This document shows positions 14,615-22,451 of a stretch of DNA of 64,000 nucleotides, in pieces. Every line of letters begins with the position of its first letter. Within the stretch, counting starts at the first letter, position 1. The notes beneath the pieces were generated by a model. That model searched no databases. It was not told the DNA's origin and saw only the letters and a list, made by a program, of their open reading frames with translations. Origin of the DNA: a virus; the IMG/VR virus record IMGVR_UViG_3300027712_001108, positions 93,924-157,923 of that record. One strand, given 5' to 3'. The position numbers and the translations under genes were made by a program.

Positions 14615-14864
14615 GTTGTTAATCAGATCGGGCAAGTTGGTTGCACGGCTGATCGACAGTAGCTTTAGACCCAACGATGTAGTAAGTGAAAGCAGCATAG
14701 ATTTAAAAGATCTTGCTGCTGCATTGCCACAACACACACTTGCACCCACTATAGACGGGGACATGTATGTGCATTCGCCGCATAAAACAAGTCCGCAAGT
14801 GATAACCAGAGAAGAAAACGAAGCACAGGTATTGGCTGAACGAAAAAACACAGATACCCGTTGA
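14604..14864 (+). CDS. Small protein of unknown function
   Basis: 86 aa from a GTG start at 14604 that overlaps the phosphoesterase gene by 11 bases; GGAGAAATTCCTC before it is a usable ribosome binding site. No ATG start is available without running far into the upstream gene. The sequence is mixed helix and loop (IDLKDLAAALPQHTL) with no motif I recognise. Its TGA stop lies inside the TTGACA of the next promoter. Confidence 0.5.
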   Translation: MRIELLIRSGKLVARLIDSSFRPNDVVSESSIDLKDLAAALPQHTLAPTIDGDMYVHSPHKTSPQVITREENEAQVLAERKNTDTR

Positions 14865-14888
14865 CAACGGCATTATATATGTTATTGT
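14861..14888 (+). promoter_or_regulatory. Promoter, TTGACA-16-TATTGT class
   Basis: TTGACA (14861-14866), 16-nt spacer ending TGT, TATTGT (14883-14888). It drives the HAD phosphatase and cyclic-phosphate domain genes. Confidence 0.7.
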
Positions 14889-14917
14889 GCAGTTGTAGAT
14901 AGCAACAGGAGACAGAC

Positions 14918-15358
14918 ATGAGCAAGGTAATTGTATTCGACATCGATGGAACCATTGCTGACATGGAGCACCGTCGGCATTGGGTTGCAACTAAACCCAA
15001 GAACTGGCCCGCATTCAATGCAGGCATGGCACGCGATACTGTGCATAAAGACATTGCTGGCCTCATGGACATGTTTGCTGACCTGGATTACACTATCCTG
15101 CTGTGCAGCGGCCGTGGCGAAGAATCTCGTGCAGTTACCGAGCAGTGGCTGGCAGATAACGACCTGCCTTACCGGCAACTGTACATGCGCGGTCTGCAAG
15201 ACTATCGCCAGGACAGCATTGTCAAAGTAGAACTGCTGGCACAGATCCGTGTTCAGCATGGCAATCCTTGGCTGTGGTTTGACGATCGTAACCAAGTCGT
15301 AGATGCGATCCGTGCAGAAGGCGTTCGTGTTCTGCAAGTAGCCCCCGGAAACTTTTAA
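14918..15358 (+). CDS. HAD phosphatase related to the T4 Pnk 3'-phosphatase domain
   Basis: 146 aa. VIVFDIDGTIADMEHR is HAD motif I with the DxDGT nucleophile; LLCSGRGEESR is motif II; DSIVKVELL and WFDDRNQVVDAIRAEG supply motifs III and IV; the tail VLQVAPGNF is the same as in phage polynucleotide kinase-phosphatases. T4 Pnk removes 3'-phosphates so that cleaved tRNA can be religated. Here only the phosphatase module is present, with no kinase P-loop. It ends directly next to a cyclic-phosphate receiver-domain gene, which supports an RNA-end-healing role. Confidence 0.85.
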   Translation: MSKVIVFDIDGTIADMEHRRHWVATKPKNWPAFNAGMARDTVHKDIAGLMDMFADLDYTILLCSGRGEESRAVTEQWLADNDLPYRQLYMRGLQDYRQDSIVKVELLAQIRVQHGNPWLWFDDRNQVVDAIRAEGVRVLQVAPGNF

Positions 15359-15736
15359 ATGACTTACAAAATGTTTCTGGACGACGAGCGTGTACCCAAT
15401 TTCCTTGGCCTCAAGGGATATGACTATCCCACCAAAGGAAATTGGGTCATCGTGCGCAGCATGCAAGCTGCCATTGACTGCATCAAGGAAAACGGCATCC
15501 CGTTCTTCATTGCATTCGACCATGATTTGGAAGATGCGCACTATGATGGCAAGGAAGGTCACGAACGTACTGGCTATGAGTTTGCCAAATGGTTCTGGGA
15601 TTATGTTTTGGACAACAACATTGTGTTGCCTGACAACTTTGATTGGGTTGTTCACAGTATGAATCCCACTGGTGCAGAAAACATACGCCGTTATATGGCA
15701 AACTATATGCGTCATTACAAGAGCGAACACCCGTGA
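15359..15736 (+). CDS. Cyclic-phosphate processing receiver domain (cPPRD) protein
   Basis: 125 aa, starting on the base after the phosphatase stop. MFLDDERVP replaces the usual acidic start of a receiver domain; FIAFDHDLED and WVVHSMNPTGAENIRRY carry the conserved DHDL and HSxNPxG motifs of the cPPRD family. These are predicted to act on 2',3'-cyclic phosphates at RNA ends and are found beside RNA ligases and phosphatases. Gene adjacency to the Pnk-type phosphatase fits this. No ligase is visible in the window. Confidence 0.82.
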   Translation: MTYKMFLDDERVPNFLGLKGYDYPTKGNWVIVRSMQAAIDCIKENGIPFFIAFDHDLEDAHYDGKEGHERTGYEFAKWFWDYVLDNNIVLPDNFDWVVHSMNPTGAENIRRYMANYMRHYKSEHP

Positions 15737-15930
15737 AGCTGTCAGAACGAAATCAAGACAGACTACAACTACTAAAACTCTGGGTCCGACTACATTCGTA
15801 TCATACGTCTGGCGTGTTGACACTTACATATTTGGACCCAGAGTACCCTGCTTGGTTCAAAGCAGCAGTGGAAGAATATATCACAGCGTTAGAACAATAT
15901 AAAGACAAATATTCTAAAAAATCCCGTTGA
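15733..15930 (+). CDS. Small helical protein
   Basis: 65 aa from a GTG at 15733 overlapping the previous stop as GTGA. It is helical and charged (SERNQDRLQLLKLWVRLHSY, AVEEYITALEQYKDKYSKK). The overlap marks it as the third gene of the RNA-end-repair operon, but no function is evident. Confidence 0.55.
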   Translation: MKLSERNQDRLQLLKLWVRLHSYHTSGVLTLTYLDPEYPAWFKAAVEEYITALEQYKDKYSKKSR

Positions 15931-15954
15931 CACTGTCTGCTGTGATGTTATTGT
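15927..15954 (+). promoter_or_regulatory. Promoter, TTGACA-16-TATTGT class
   Basis: TTGACA (15927-15932), 16-nt spacer ending TGT, TATTGT (15949-15954). Confidence 0.7.
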
Positions 15955-15992
15955 CACTGTACAGAGACACACAATACACGCTGGAGCACACT

Positions 15993-16406
15993 ATGTCTTA
16001 CACGTTTGACGCCAACATTGTTTCCGACTTGCACAAAGATGCATACGGTTATCGTCCTACCAGCGTGTTCTGGATCGACTGGAACAACGGCTCCGATAGC
16101 TACAAACAGAAAATGTGGGACTACTTGCTTGAAGATCTCGATGCCGAACTGGCTCGCGAGCGTGACGAGCAAGCGTTGGCTGTGTTCAGCTATGAAACAC
16201 AGATCGCAAATAACATTGCTCTAGGCGCAGCAGACCGTGCTACTGCTATCCGTTGGATGATGCAGTCCATGGAACTCGGCGAGAATGATCTCTACTACGG
16301 CGGCTCGTTGGTTTGCTACAAGTTGGGCTTGCCTTACCACATGGAGACTGAGTTCGACGACATCTGCAAGCAGATGCTTGCTGCCTTTCAAAAAGAAGCA
16401 GCATGA
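15993..16406 (+). CDS. Conserved-type phage protein of unknown function
   Basis: 137 aa from the ATG at 15993 (CTGGAGCACACT before it). The N-terminus TFDANIVSDLHKDAYGYRPT followed by FWIDWNNGSD is a pattern I recall in many T4-like phages, without known function. The rest is helical, with DRATAIRWMMQSMELGENDL. It has its own promoter and is acidic and soluble. Confidence 0.7.
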   Translation: MSYTFDANIVSDLHKDAYGYRPTSVFWIDWNNGSDSYKQKMWDYLLEDLDAELARERDEQALAVFSYETQIANNIALGAADRATAIRWMMQSMELGENDLYYGGSLVCYKLGLPYHMETEFDDICKQMLAAFQKEAA

Positions 16407-16411
16407 AAACA

Positions 16412-16440
16412 TTGACAGCGAGCATGACTACTGCTATGCT
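16412..16440 (+). promoter_or_regulatory. Promoter with extended -10
   Basis: TTGACA (16412-16417), 17-nt spacer ending TGC, TATGCT (16435-16440), upstream of the AAA ATPase. Confidence 0.6.
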
Positions 16441-16497
16441 CACTGAGTTAAACAAAATACGAACACACACTTATCATACAAGCACACAGAGGCAACA

Positions 16498-17556
16498 ATG
16501 ACCCACTATCTCAAAGACGGCAACTCTTTCCGAGTGGCAGACGACAACAGTCTTGACATTCACAATCTGTTGCCTGCTGGCAACTATATTGTCAAGACGG
16601 ATATGTTCGGCAACTTCTTCCTTGAACAGGTAGAATCGTTTACAGCACCTAGCAAAATCTACGGCGACACACTGAAGTTGGCAGATCGTATGCTGAATAC
16701 CTATCACAATCGTCCTGCTAGCACCGGTGTGTTGCTGACTGGTGAAAAAGGTTCGGGTAAAACGCTGCTCAGCAAGATGCTCAGCATCAAAGCTGCCGAA
16801 ACAGGTGTTCCCACTATCATTATCAACAGCCCGTGGAAAGGCGACGGGTTCAACAAGCTGATGCAAGATATCAGCCAGCCGTGCATTGTGCTGTTTGACG
16901 AGTTTGAAAAAGTCTATGACGGCGATGACCAAGAAGCTATCCTCACGCTGTTGGATGGTGTGTTCATTACCAAGAAACTGTTTGTGTTGACCTGCAACGA
17001 CAAATGGCGTATTGACTCGCACATGCGCAACCGTCCGGGCCGTATCTATTACATGCTGGACTATGTTGGGCTTAGCACTGCATTTGTTCGTGAATACTGC
17101 GAAGACAACCTACTTGACAAGACGCAAGTTGATTCAGTATGCAATGCATCAAGCCTGTTTACCAGCTTCAACTTTGACATGCTCAAAGCCATGGTTGAAG
17201 AAATGAACCGCTACGGCGAAACTCCGCAAGAAGTGTTGAAGTTCCTCAACGCGAAGCCTGAGTTCATGGCAGCAGACACTTTTAATGTAGAAGCCATCAT
17301 TGACCATGAAACTGTTAAAGCAGACGACCTGGGTAACAATCAATGGCGCGGCAATCCGCTGCGTGAAGAAGTGGAAATCAGCGTTCGCACTGTCGACGAA
17401 GATGATGACACTGAGTGGGTAGAATACACGTTCACTGCGGACAATCTCAAAAAGGTCGATGGTACCAAAGGTCGCTTTGTGTTTACCACGGACAAGGGAA
17501 CTGTTATCCTTACTCGTGTTAAACCCCCGTCGTTTGACTACTGGGCTGCAATGTAA
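16498..17556 (+). CDS. AAA+ ATPase with C-terminal beta domain
   Basis: 352 aa. Walker A GEKGSGKT at about residue 82, Walker B CIVLFDEFEK near 130, sensor 1 LFVLTCND near 162, and arginine finger NRPGR near 180. After the AAA lid the last 80 residues are beta-rich (EVEISVRTVDED, KGRFVFTTDKGTVILTRV). This type of ATPase is frequent in T4-like phages and has no settled function. The N-terminus (HYLKDGNSFRVADDNSLDI) looks like a small adaptor. A strong terminator follows. Confidence 0.85.
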   Translation: MTHYLKDGNSFRVADDNSLDIHNLLPAGNYIVKTDMFGNFFLEQVESFTAPSKIYGDTLKLADRMLNTYHNRPASTGVLLTGEKGSGKTLLSKMLSIKAAETGVPTIIINSPWKGDGFNKLMQDISQPCIVLFDEFEKVYDGDDQEAILTLLDGVFITKKLFVLTCNDKWRIDSHMRNRPGRIYYMLDYVGLSTAFVREYCEDNLLDKTQVDSVCNASSLFTSFNFDMLKAMVEEMNRYGETPQEVLKFLNAKPEFMAADTFNVEAIIDHETVKADDLGNNQWRGNPLREEVEISVRTVDEDDDTEWVEYTFTADNLKKVDGTKGRFVFTTDKGTVILTRVKPPSFDYWAAM

Positions 17557-17571
17557 GCTACTATACTACCG

Positions 17572-17605
17572 GAATAGGGCGCTACGGCGTCCTATTCTAT
17601 TTTTC
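17572..17605 (+). terminator. Rho-independent terminator
   Basis: GAATAGG/CCTATTC stem extended by CGC/GCG around a TACG loop, followed by TATTTTT. Confidence 0.85.
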
Positions 17606-17621
17606 AATATAAAGGCATCAC

Positions 17622-18263
17622 ATGATAAGACCATTTATACACTCAACAGATTTGCCTATTATAGACAGGCTGTGCAATGTTAGATCTAAATTTTGGATAG
17701 CAGGTGGTACTGTGCTGAATTGGTACCAGCATAAGCCTGCGGATAGTGATATCGATTTGTTTTTTCACAGCGAAAAAGATTTCGATAAAATGAACAAGTT
17801 GTTCACCAATGCATATGAAATTGCCACGTCTATAGATAGTGTGTTACCTAAATTTGCAGTAAAAAAAACTTACGAAACCATAGACAGCGACATCTTTATA
17901 ACTGACAGGCATGCGTCTGATAATGCTGTAACTTACTCTGTAACTATAAGTGGCGCATCGCATCCGTTGTGGAAAGTGCAGTTAATCAAACGTCGATTCT
18001 ATAAAAACATTGAAGACGTTATTGACGATTTTGATATTACTGTGTGTCAAATTGCAACGGACAGTTACAACAAAATCGTCACTAGCAAGCACTTTGCAGA
18101 AGATGTTGCAGCCAAGCGATTGCGATTTGTAAACATGACACCCAGCAGTGCCAAACGTTTGATAAAATATTGGGCATATGGCTTTACTCCCACGGATGAT
18201 GATATACAATCAGTAATAGACTATCTAGATTTAGACTTGACTCGCAGAGAGGATGATTATTAA
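17622..18263 (+). CDS. Nucleotidyltransferase-fold protein
   Basis: 213 aa. KFWIAGGTVLNWY followed by SDIDLFF is the GG...DxD nucleotidyltransferase signature at about residues 23-50, and SDIFITD may carry a third acidic residue. The fold includes tRNA CCA-adding enzymes, antibiotic adenylyltransferases and MNT toxins. The C-terminal part (AAKRLRFVNMTPSSAKRLIKYW) is helical, as in poly(A)-polymerase relatives. Substrate unknown; tRNA or protein are possible. It overlaps the next gene as TAATG. Confidence 0.78.
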   Translation: MIRPFIHSTDLPIIDRLCNVRSKFWIAGGTVLNWYQHKPADSDIDLFFHSEKDFDKMNKLFTNAYEIATSIDSVLPKFAVKKTYETIDSDIFITDRHASDNAVTYSVTISGASHPLWKVQLIKRRFYKNIEDVIDDFDITVCQIATDSYNKIVTSKHFAEDVAAKRLRFVNMTPSSAKRLIKYWAYGFTPTDDDIQSVIDYLDLDLTRREDDY

Positions 18264-18670
18264 TGAATAACAATCAACGTCACCAAGCTACGTGGAGCAA
18301 GCTCAGCCCTGTTCCATCTATGCATTATCATCCACACAGTGCCAGTCATATTGTGTATTGGAATGGAGTAGGCATGACCCGTAGCACTGCACTTATGCTT
18401 GTAGGTGCATGGTGGAACTTTATGTGGCCTACTCCCAAAATGAAAACCAAATCCTATGAGGAGTTCGTCAATGCATACAGACTGGGTGCATTTGGCAATG
18501 TAAACTGGGATGATATGATCAAAAGCGATCCGCAACAATACTTTACACAAATTACCAAGCTGGTTGTCAATTCTAAAACTCATTCTATTCAGGACTTGGT
18601 AAAGCAATACACTGTGCAAGAAGCATTGTCGTGGTTTAAAACCGAAAATGAATCTGTGATAGAAGACTAA
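18263..18670 (+). CDS. Unrecognised protein cotranslated with the nucleotidyltransferase
   Basis: 135 aa, starting on the stop of the previous gene (TAATG). The N-terminus is rich in His, Trp and Tyr (MHYHPHSASHIVYWNG, VGAWWNFMWP) and the C-terminus is helical. No family recognised. Coupled translation suggests it could work with the nucleotidyltransferase. Confidence 0.6.
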   Translation: MNNNQRHQATWSKLSPVPSMHYHPHSASHIVYWNGVGMTRSTALMLVGAWWNFMWPTPKMKTKSYEEFVNAYRLGAFGNVNWDDMIKSDPQQYFTQITKLVVNSKTHSIQDLVKQYTVQEALSWFKTENESVIED

Positions 18671-18711
18671 TCCGCAGTATAGTAGCATGTAATATCAAAA
18701 TAGGAACACAA

Positions 18712-19803
18712 ATGTCATATCTTTTTACAAGCGAAAGTGTCAGTGAAGGACACCCTGACAAAGTAGCAGATGCTATTAGCGATGCTGTGCTAGACATGGT
18801 TATGTCGCATTATGATTCAAGTATGCGATGTGCATGTGAAACACTGGTAACTACCAATCAAGTTGTGCTAGCAGGCGAATACAAAGGTATTCTCGGCACC
18901 AGTGCAGTAGATGATACTGTGCGAAGTGTTATACGCAACATCGGCTATGAGCAAACTGGATTTGACTGGCGTACCGTTAACATTCTCAATTTGATGCATG
19001 GACAAAGCGCAGACATTGCATTGGGTACAGACGACTTTGGCGCAGGTGATCAGGGGCTGATGTTTGGCTATGCTACTACCGAAACTGAAAGCTATATGCC
19101 CAGTGCTATCTATTGGAGCCACGAGATTCTACGCAAGCTAACTGCTGCTCGCAAAGACGGTACTATGCCTTGGCTAGGACCTGATGCAAAAAGCCAAGTT
19201 ACGTTTGAATACGATAACAATAACAAGCCTGTAGGCATTGCCAAAGTTGTTTGCAGTACACAGCACAATGAACACATTACCATACAGGAAGTTCGTGAAA
19301 CTGTTGAACTGCTTATTCGTTCTGTACTGCCGCAACAGTATTTGACCAACACTGAATTCTACATCAATCCCACTGGACGTTTTGTAATTGGCGGTCCTGA
19401 TGGCGATACCGGACTAACTGGACGCAAGATCATCGTGGACAGCTACGGTGGGTATGCTCCTCACGGTGGCGGTGCGTTCTCAGGCAAGGATCCTACCAAA
19501 GTTGACCGCAGTGCAGCTTATATGATGCGTTATATTGCTAAAAACATTGTAGCAAGTGGTAAGGCTGATTGGGCAACTGTGCAAGTAAGCTATGCAATCG
19601 GTCTTAAAGATCCCATGAGCTTCTATGTGGAAAGCAACGGCGACAGCAGAAATCTTACCAATTGGGTCCGAGACAACGTTGACTTAACTCCTGCAGGCAT
19701 TATAAATCGTTTCAAGTTGTTCAGTCCGATATACAGTTCAACTACCAATTATGGACATTTTGGCAAGACTGACTTGCCGTGGGAAAAGGTAGACCTATTC
19801 TAA
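18712..19803 (+). CDS. metK: S-adenosylmethionine synthetase
   Basis: 363 aa, slightly shorter than bacterial MetK (about 385). Makes SAM from methionine and ATP in the cytosol. Signatures: TSESVSEGHPDKVADAISDA (methionine and ATP loop), GDQGLMFGYATTET (the GAGDQG motif), and GGGAFSGKDPTKVDRSAAY (phosphate-binding P-loop-like motif), all intact. AATAGGAACACAA precedes the ATG. Phage copies are uncommon. It could feed the methyltransferase at 5352 and the radical SAM protein at 1626, or offset SAM depletion. The UV endonuclease gene starts on its stop codon. Confidence 0.95.
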   Translation: MSYLFTSESVSEGHPDKVADAISDAVLDMVMSHYDSSMRCACETLVTTNQVVLAGEYKGILGTSAVDDTVRSVIRNIGYEQTGFDWRTVNILNLMHGQSADIALGTDDFGAGDQGLMFGYATTETESYMPSAIYWSHEILRKLTAARKDGTMPWLGPDAKSQVTFEYDNNNKPVGIAKVVCSTQHNEHITIQEVRETVELLIRSVLPQQYLTNTEFYINPTGRFVIGGPDGDTGLTGRKIIVDSYGGYAPHGGGAFSGKDPTKVDRSAAYMMRYIAKNIVASGKADWATVQVSYAIGLKDPMSFYVESNGDSRNLTNWVRDNVDLTPAGIINRFKLFSPIYSSTTNYGHFGKTDLPWEKVDLF

Positions 19804-20828
19804 TGGAACACACTGCAACTAAGAAGCTGGGCTTTGCTTGCAAATGGTTGGATGACCCCAGTGAAGCTGGTATGAAAATCAATGCTCGTAACCGAGAAAT
19901 TAACACCAGCACAACCACTGTTACATGGCTGAATCGCCAAACTCGCGAAGTGGCTGAGCAGCGACTGTGGGATCTTATGGTCCATAATATCGCTGCTAAT
20001 AGACTGCTGGTATCAGCAGTTGCAAAGCTGCCAGAGTCTCAGCGTATGGTGCGACTGGGCAGTGATATGCTGCCTGTTTACACAGAAGCATCGTGGCGGT
20101 ATTTTTGGCAGAAAACAGACGTTAAAAGGTATGCGGAACAAGAGTTTATCAAAGTAGGAGATGTGGCTCGCGACGCTGGTGTGCGACTCAGTATGCATCC
20201 AGGGCAGTACTGTGTTCTTGCCAGTACCACAGATACTATTGTAGAGCGCAGCATTGAAGAATTTGAATACCATGCCGATATGGCACGTTGGATGGGGTAT
20301 GGACAGCAGTTCCAAGACTTTAAAATCAATGTGCATATCAGCGGCCGTCAAGGTCCTGACGGCATCAGAAAAGTTTTGCCTCGACTGTCCACAGAAGCAC
20401 GTAACTGCATTACTATTGAGAATGACGAGAACAGTTGGGGTCTTGATGCCAGTTTGGAATTGGAAAAAGATGTGCCGCTTGTACTTGATATTCATCACCA
20501 TTGGATTCGCACAGGCGAGTATATTCAAGCCAACGACGACCGAGTCAAACGTGTTGCCGACAGCTGGCGCGGTGTACGCCCTGCCATGCACTACAGCGTT
20601 AGCCGAGAAGACTATCTTGTGGGATTTGACCACACGGTGCTACCTGATATGACAACACTGCTAGCAGCAGGTTACAAGAAAGGCAAGCTGCGTGCGCACA
20701 GTGATTTCTATTGGAATACTGCTGCCAATGATTGGGCGCTTAGCTTTAACCATGACTTTGATATTATGCTAGAAAGTAAAGGAAAGAATCTTTCAAGCAC
20801 GCGGCTGTTTGAATATCTCACAGCTTAA
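19803..20828 (+). CDS. uvsE: UV-damage endonuclease UvsE
   Basis: 341 aa from the ATG at 19803, sharing TAATG with metK; upstream readings inside metK are rejected. Motifs of the UVDE/UvsE TIM barrel: KLGFACKWL at the N-terminus, RLSMHPGQYCVLAS, INVHISGRQG, CITIENDE, LVLDIHHHWI and LRAHSDFYWN, supplying the His/Glu/Asp ligands of the three-metal site. It nicks DNA 5' of UV photoproducts and starts excision repair. Phages of sunlit water often carry UV-repair genes. T4's DenV pyrimidine-dimer glycosylase is a different protein with the same job. Confidence 0.93.
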   Translation: MEHTATKKLGFACKWLDDPSEAGMKINARNREINTSTTTVTWLNRQTREVAEQRLWDLMVHNIAANRLLVSAVAKLPESQRMVRLGSDMLPVYTEASWRYFWQKTDVKRYAEQEFIKVGDVARDAGVRLSMHPGQYCVLASTTDTIVERSIEEFEYHADMARWMGYGQQFQDFKINVHISGRQGPDGIRKVLPRLSTEARNCITIENDENSWGLDASLELEKDVPLVLDIHHHWIRTGEYIQANDDRVKRVADSWRGVRPAMHYSVSREDYLVGFDHTVLPDMTTLLAAGYKKGKLRAHSDFYWNTAANDWALSFNHDFDIMLESKGKNLSSTRLFEYLTA

Positions 20829-21510
20829 CTAGACTATACACTGTCGATAGCCTGTCCAGGCGGTTGAATTGGACTGCTCACCTTCTACGGGGAGGGATGC
20901 ACGTGGGCGACAGCACGGCTAATGCGCACTAACCCATTGATGGTGGGATGCGAAGCTTCCGGACATACCTCCGGTTCTGCAATATAAATCAAAAGCTCTG
21001 CGCACTAGGATAAAAACAACAGCAGTACGACAAGTTAAAAACTATTTTTGACACTTGGGATAGCGACGGTAATCCCACATCTATGAAATCCAGTGGTAGT
21101 GTTAGTCCGTAGGCCATTGGACGAGATGGGCAAGCATTTAGCGTAAAAGGGAGGCAATCGTAACAGCCCCTTGCTTATAGCAATATAAGTTGCAAACAGA
21201 TGGACAGGTGAAAAGACTCAGCGAAAAGCTCTACCTTTTTAGCCACATGATGACATGCTACAGTCGTCTTGTGGCTATGGATCTAGCGAAAATAAAAGAA
21301 GATATGATAATAATCCATCATCCAATAAGTATCAGAATTGGCGATTGAGTTGATGAATAGAGCCTGCGATATGAAAGCAACGACAGTCGCAGTGTGTTGA
21401 AGACACACTTGGTAGGATTGAAAAATATTATGGCATTTAAGGCAAATTCAGATTAACAATCTGTACATGCGAATGTATATTGCGCATAATTGGTATATCA
21501 GGGACACAGA
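20829..21510 (+). ncRNA. Gene-free 680-nt region, candidate large structured RNA
   Basis: No ORF on either strand has a plausible start and composition. Many stems are readable: AGCCACA/TGTGGCT (21241-21276) with inner GATGAC/GTCGTC; AGTGTGT/ACACACT (21391-21409) with a 5-nt loop; GGGAT/ATCCC (21057-21076); CCGG/CCGG-type stems near 20959-20974. GA-rich internal segments and GNRA-like tips (GAAA, GCGA) are frequent. Large ornate phage RNAs such as GOLLD and ROOL have this size and genomic setting, but I do not see sequence proof of membership. It could also contain several separate small RNAs. Confidence 0.5.
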
Positions 21511-21753
21511 ATGTTTTGGGATCAAGAATCAAGTGGTGGCGCAATAGCATTGGGTGTGCATCCCAGTCATGTAACACAATATAGTTTAGATAGCTATTTC
21601 GAATTCTGCATACATTGTGGTAACACTGATCTTGCACCGGGAGGTTGGGATGCATGGGAAGCAGAATGTACTAAAGAACCTGAACAACATCGCGTGGCAA
21701 GACTGCTGGGTGCTACTACTGAATTCGTCAATTCAACATTGGATAATATATGA
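21511..21753 (+). CDS. Small unknown protein
   Basis: 80 aa from the ATG at 21511, with CAGGGACACAGA before it. It includes CIHCGN, one Cys pair only, and an acidic helix (WDAWEAECTKEPEQHRVARL). No family recognised. Coding potential is fair: codon use resembles the neighbours. Confidence 0.55.
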   Translation: MFWDQESSGGAIALGVHPSHVTQYSLDSYFEFCIHCGNTDLAPGGWDAWEAECTKEPEQHRVARLLGATTEFVNSTLDNI

Positions 21754-21792
21754 TAGATTATGGATTAATCTAGATGCCGTACCCAAGCGCAG

Positions 21793-21821
21793 TTGACATA
21801 CTGTAATCAGTATGTTATGTG
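21793..21821 (+). promoter_or_regulatory. Sigma70-type promoter with extended -10
   Basis: TTGACA (21793-21798), 17-nt spacer ending TGT, TATGTG (21816-21821). Confidence 0.55.
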
Positions 21822-21856
21822 ATTACATCAATAACTGAATATAGGGGATATTCGAA

Positions 21857-22444
21857 ATGTTTAAAAATAGGTTAGTATGGATGGTACTGGTTCTTTTGCT
21901 TGTACTGTTTACAGCCAGTCAGGTGTTTGCAGGGTCATGTGATCAACTACAAGTACCAGGCATGACTGACAGTCAGTTGATTGACCTAAAGAAGAAGTGT
22001 GTTGATATGGCAGGTAACATTTCTTCTGTTGGTAATACTAGTGTAACCGACCTGTCGCAGTATGCAGAGCTAGGACAGAAATACGGCATTGCTCTTAGCG
22101 AAGTTGCCAAGAGTATTGGCGTTACTGTTAACGAACTTGCACAAACACCTGTTGGACAGTTTATGCTGGTTATGGTTGCATACAAGGTCATGGGTAACGA
22201 CTTGCTGGGTATTGTTGGCAGCTTCCTGTGGTTTACAATTATGATCCCGCTGTGGGTATACATGTTTCATCGCATGGTACTGAGCACTCGCAGTATTAAA
22301 GAAACGTTTGATAACACGGGAAAATTAGCCAGTCGTGTTGTAAATCCCACAGATTGGGGCGATGCACCTGGTGTGATTGCGATTATCATGATGTTTGTGA
22401 TGTTGTTTATCTGTATCAGCGGCTTTATTATGGCATTTGGTTGA
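21857..22444 (+). CDS. Multi-pass membrane protein with signal peptide
   Basis: 195 aa. An N-terminal signal sequence (VWMVLVLLLVLFTASQVFAG) is followed by a soluble periplasmic stretch of about 75 residues with two cysteines, then hydrophobic segments near residues 98-112, 115-138 and 172-194. The pattern suits an inner-membrane protein with an exported N-terminal domain, such as a holin-related, antiholin or exclusion protein, but no family is recognised. It has its own promoter and overlaps no gene. Confidence 0.65.
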   Translation: MFKNRLVWMVLVLLLVLFTASQVFAGSCDQLQVPGMTDSQLIDLKKKCVDMAGNISSVGNTSVTDLSQYAELGQKYGIALSEVAKSIGVTVNELAQTPVGQFMLVMVAYKVMGNDLLGIVGSFLWFTIMIPLWVYMFHRMVLSTRSIKETFDNTGKLASRVVNPTDWGDAPGVIAIIMMFVMLFICISGFIMAFG

Positions 22445-22451
22445 TAGGTGT

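Noticed and set aside
14882-15823. Minus-strand open frame (313 codons) opposite the phosphatase and cPPRD genes
   Set aside because: Both plus-strand proteins have clear family motifs and a promoter; the antisense frame has neither.
21047-21080. TTGACA-16-TAATCC in the large non-coding region
   Set aside because: The -10 is weak and overlaps a stem (GGGAT/ATCCC); it could be real but is not supported enough to annotate.
20829-21510. Group I intron in the gene-free region
   Set aside because: I looked for the paired P/Q and R/S core elements and flanking split exons and did not find them; uvsE upstream is complete.
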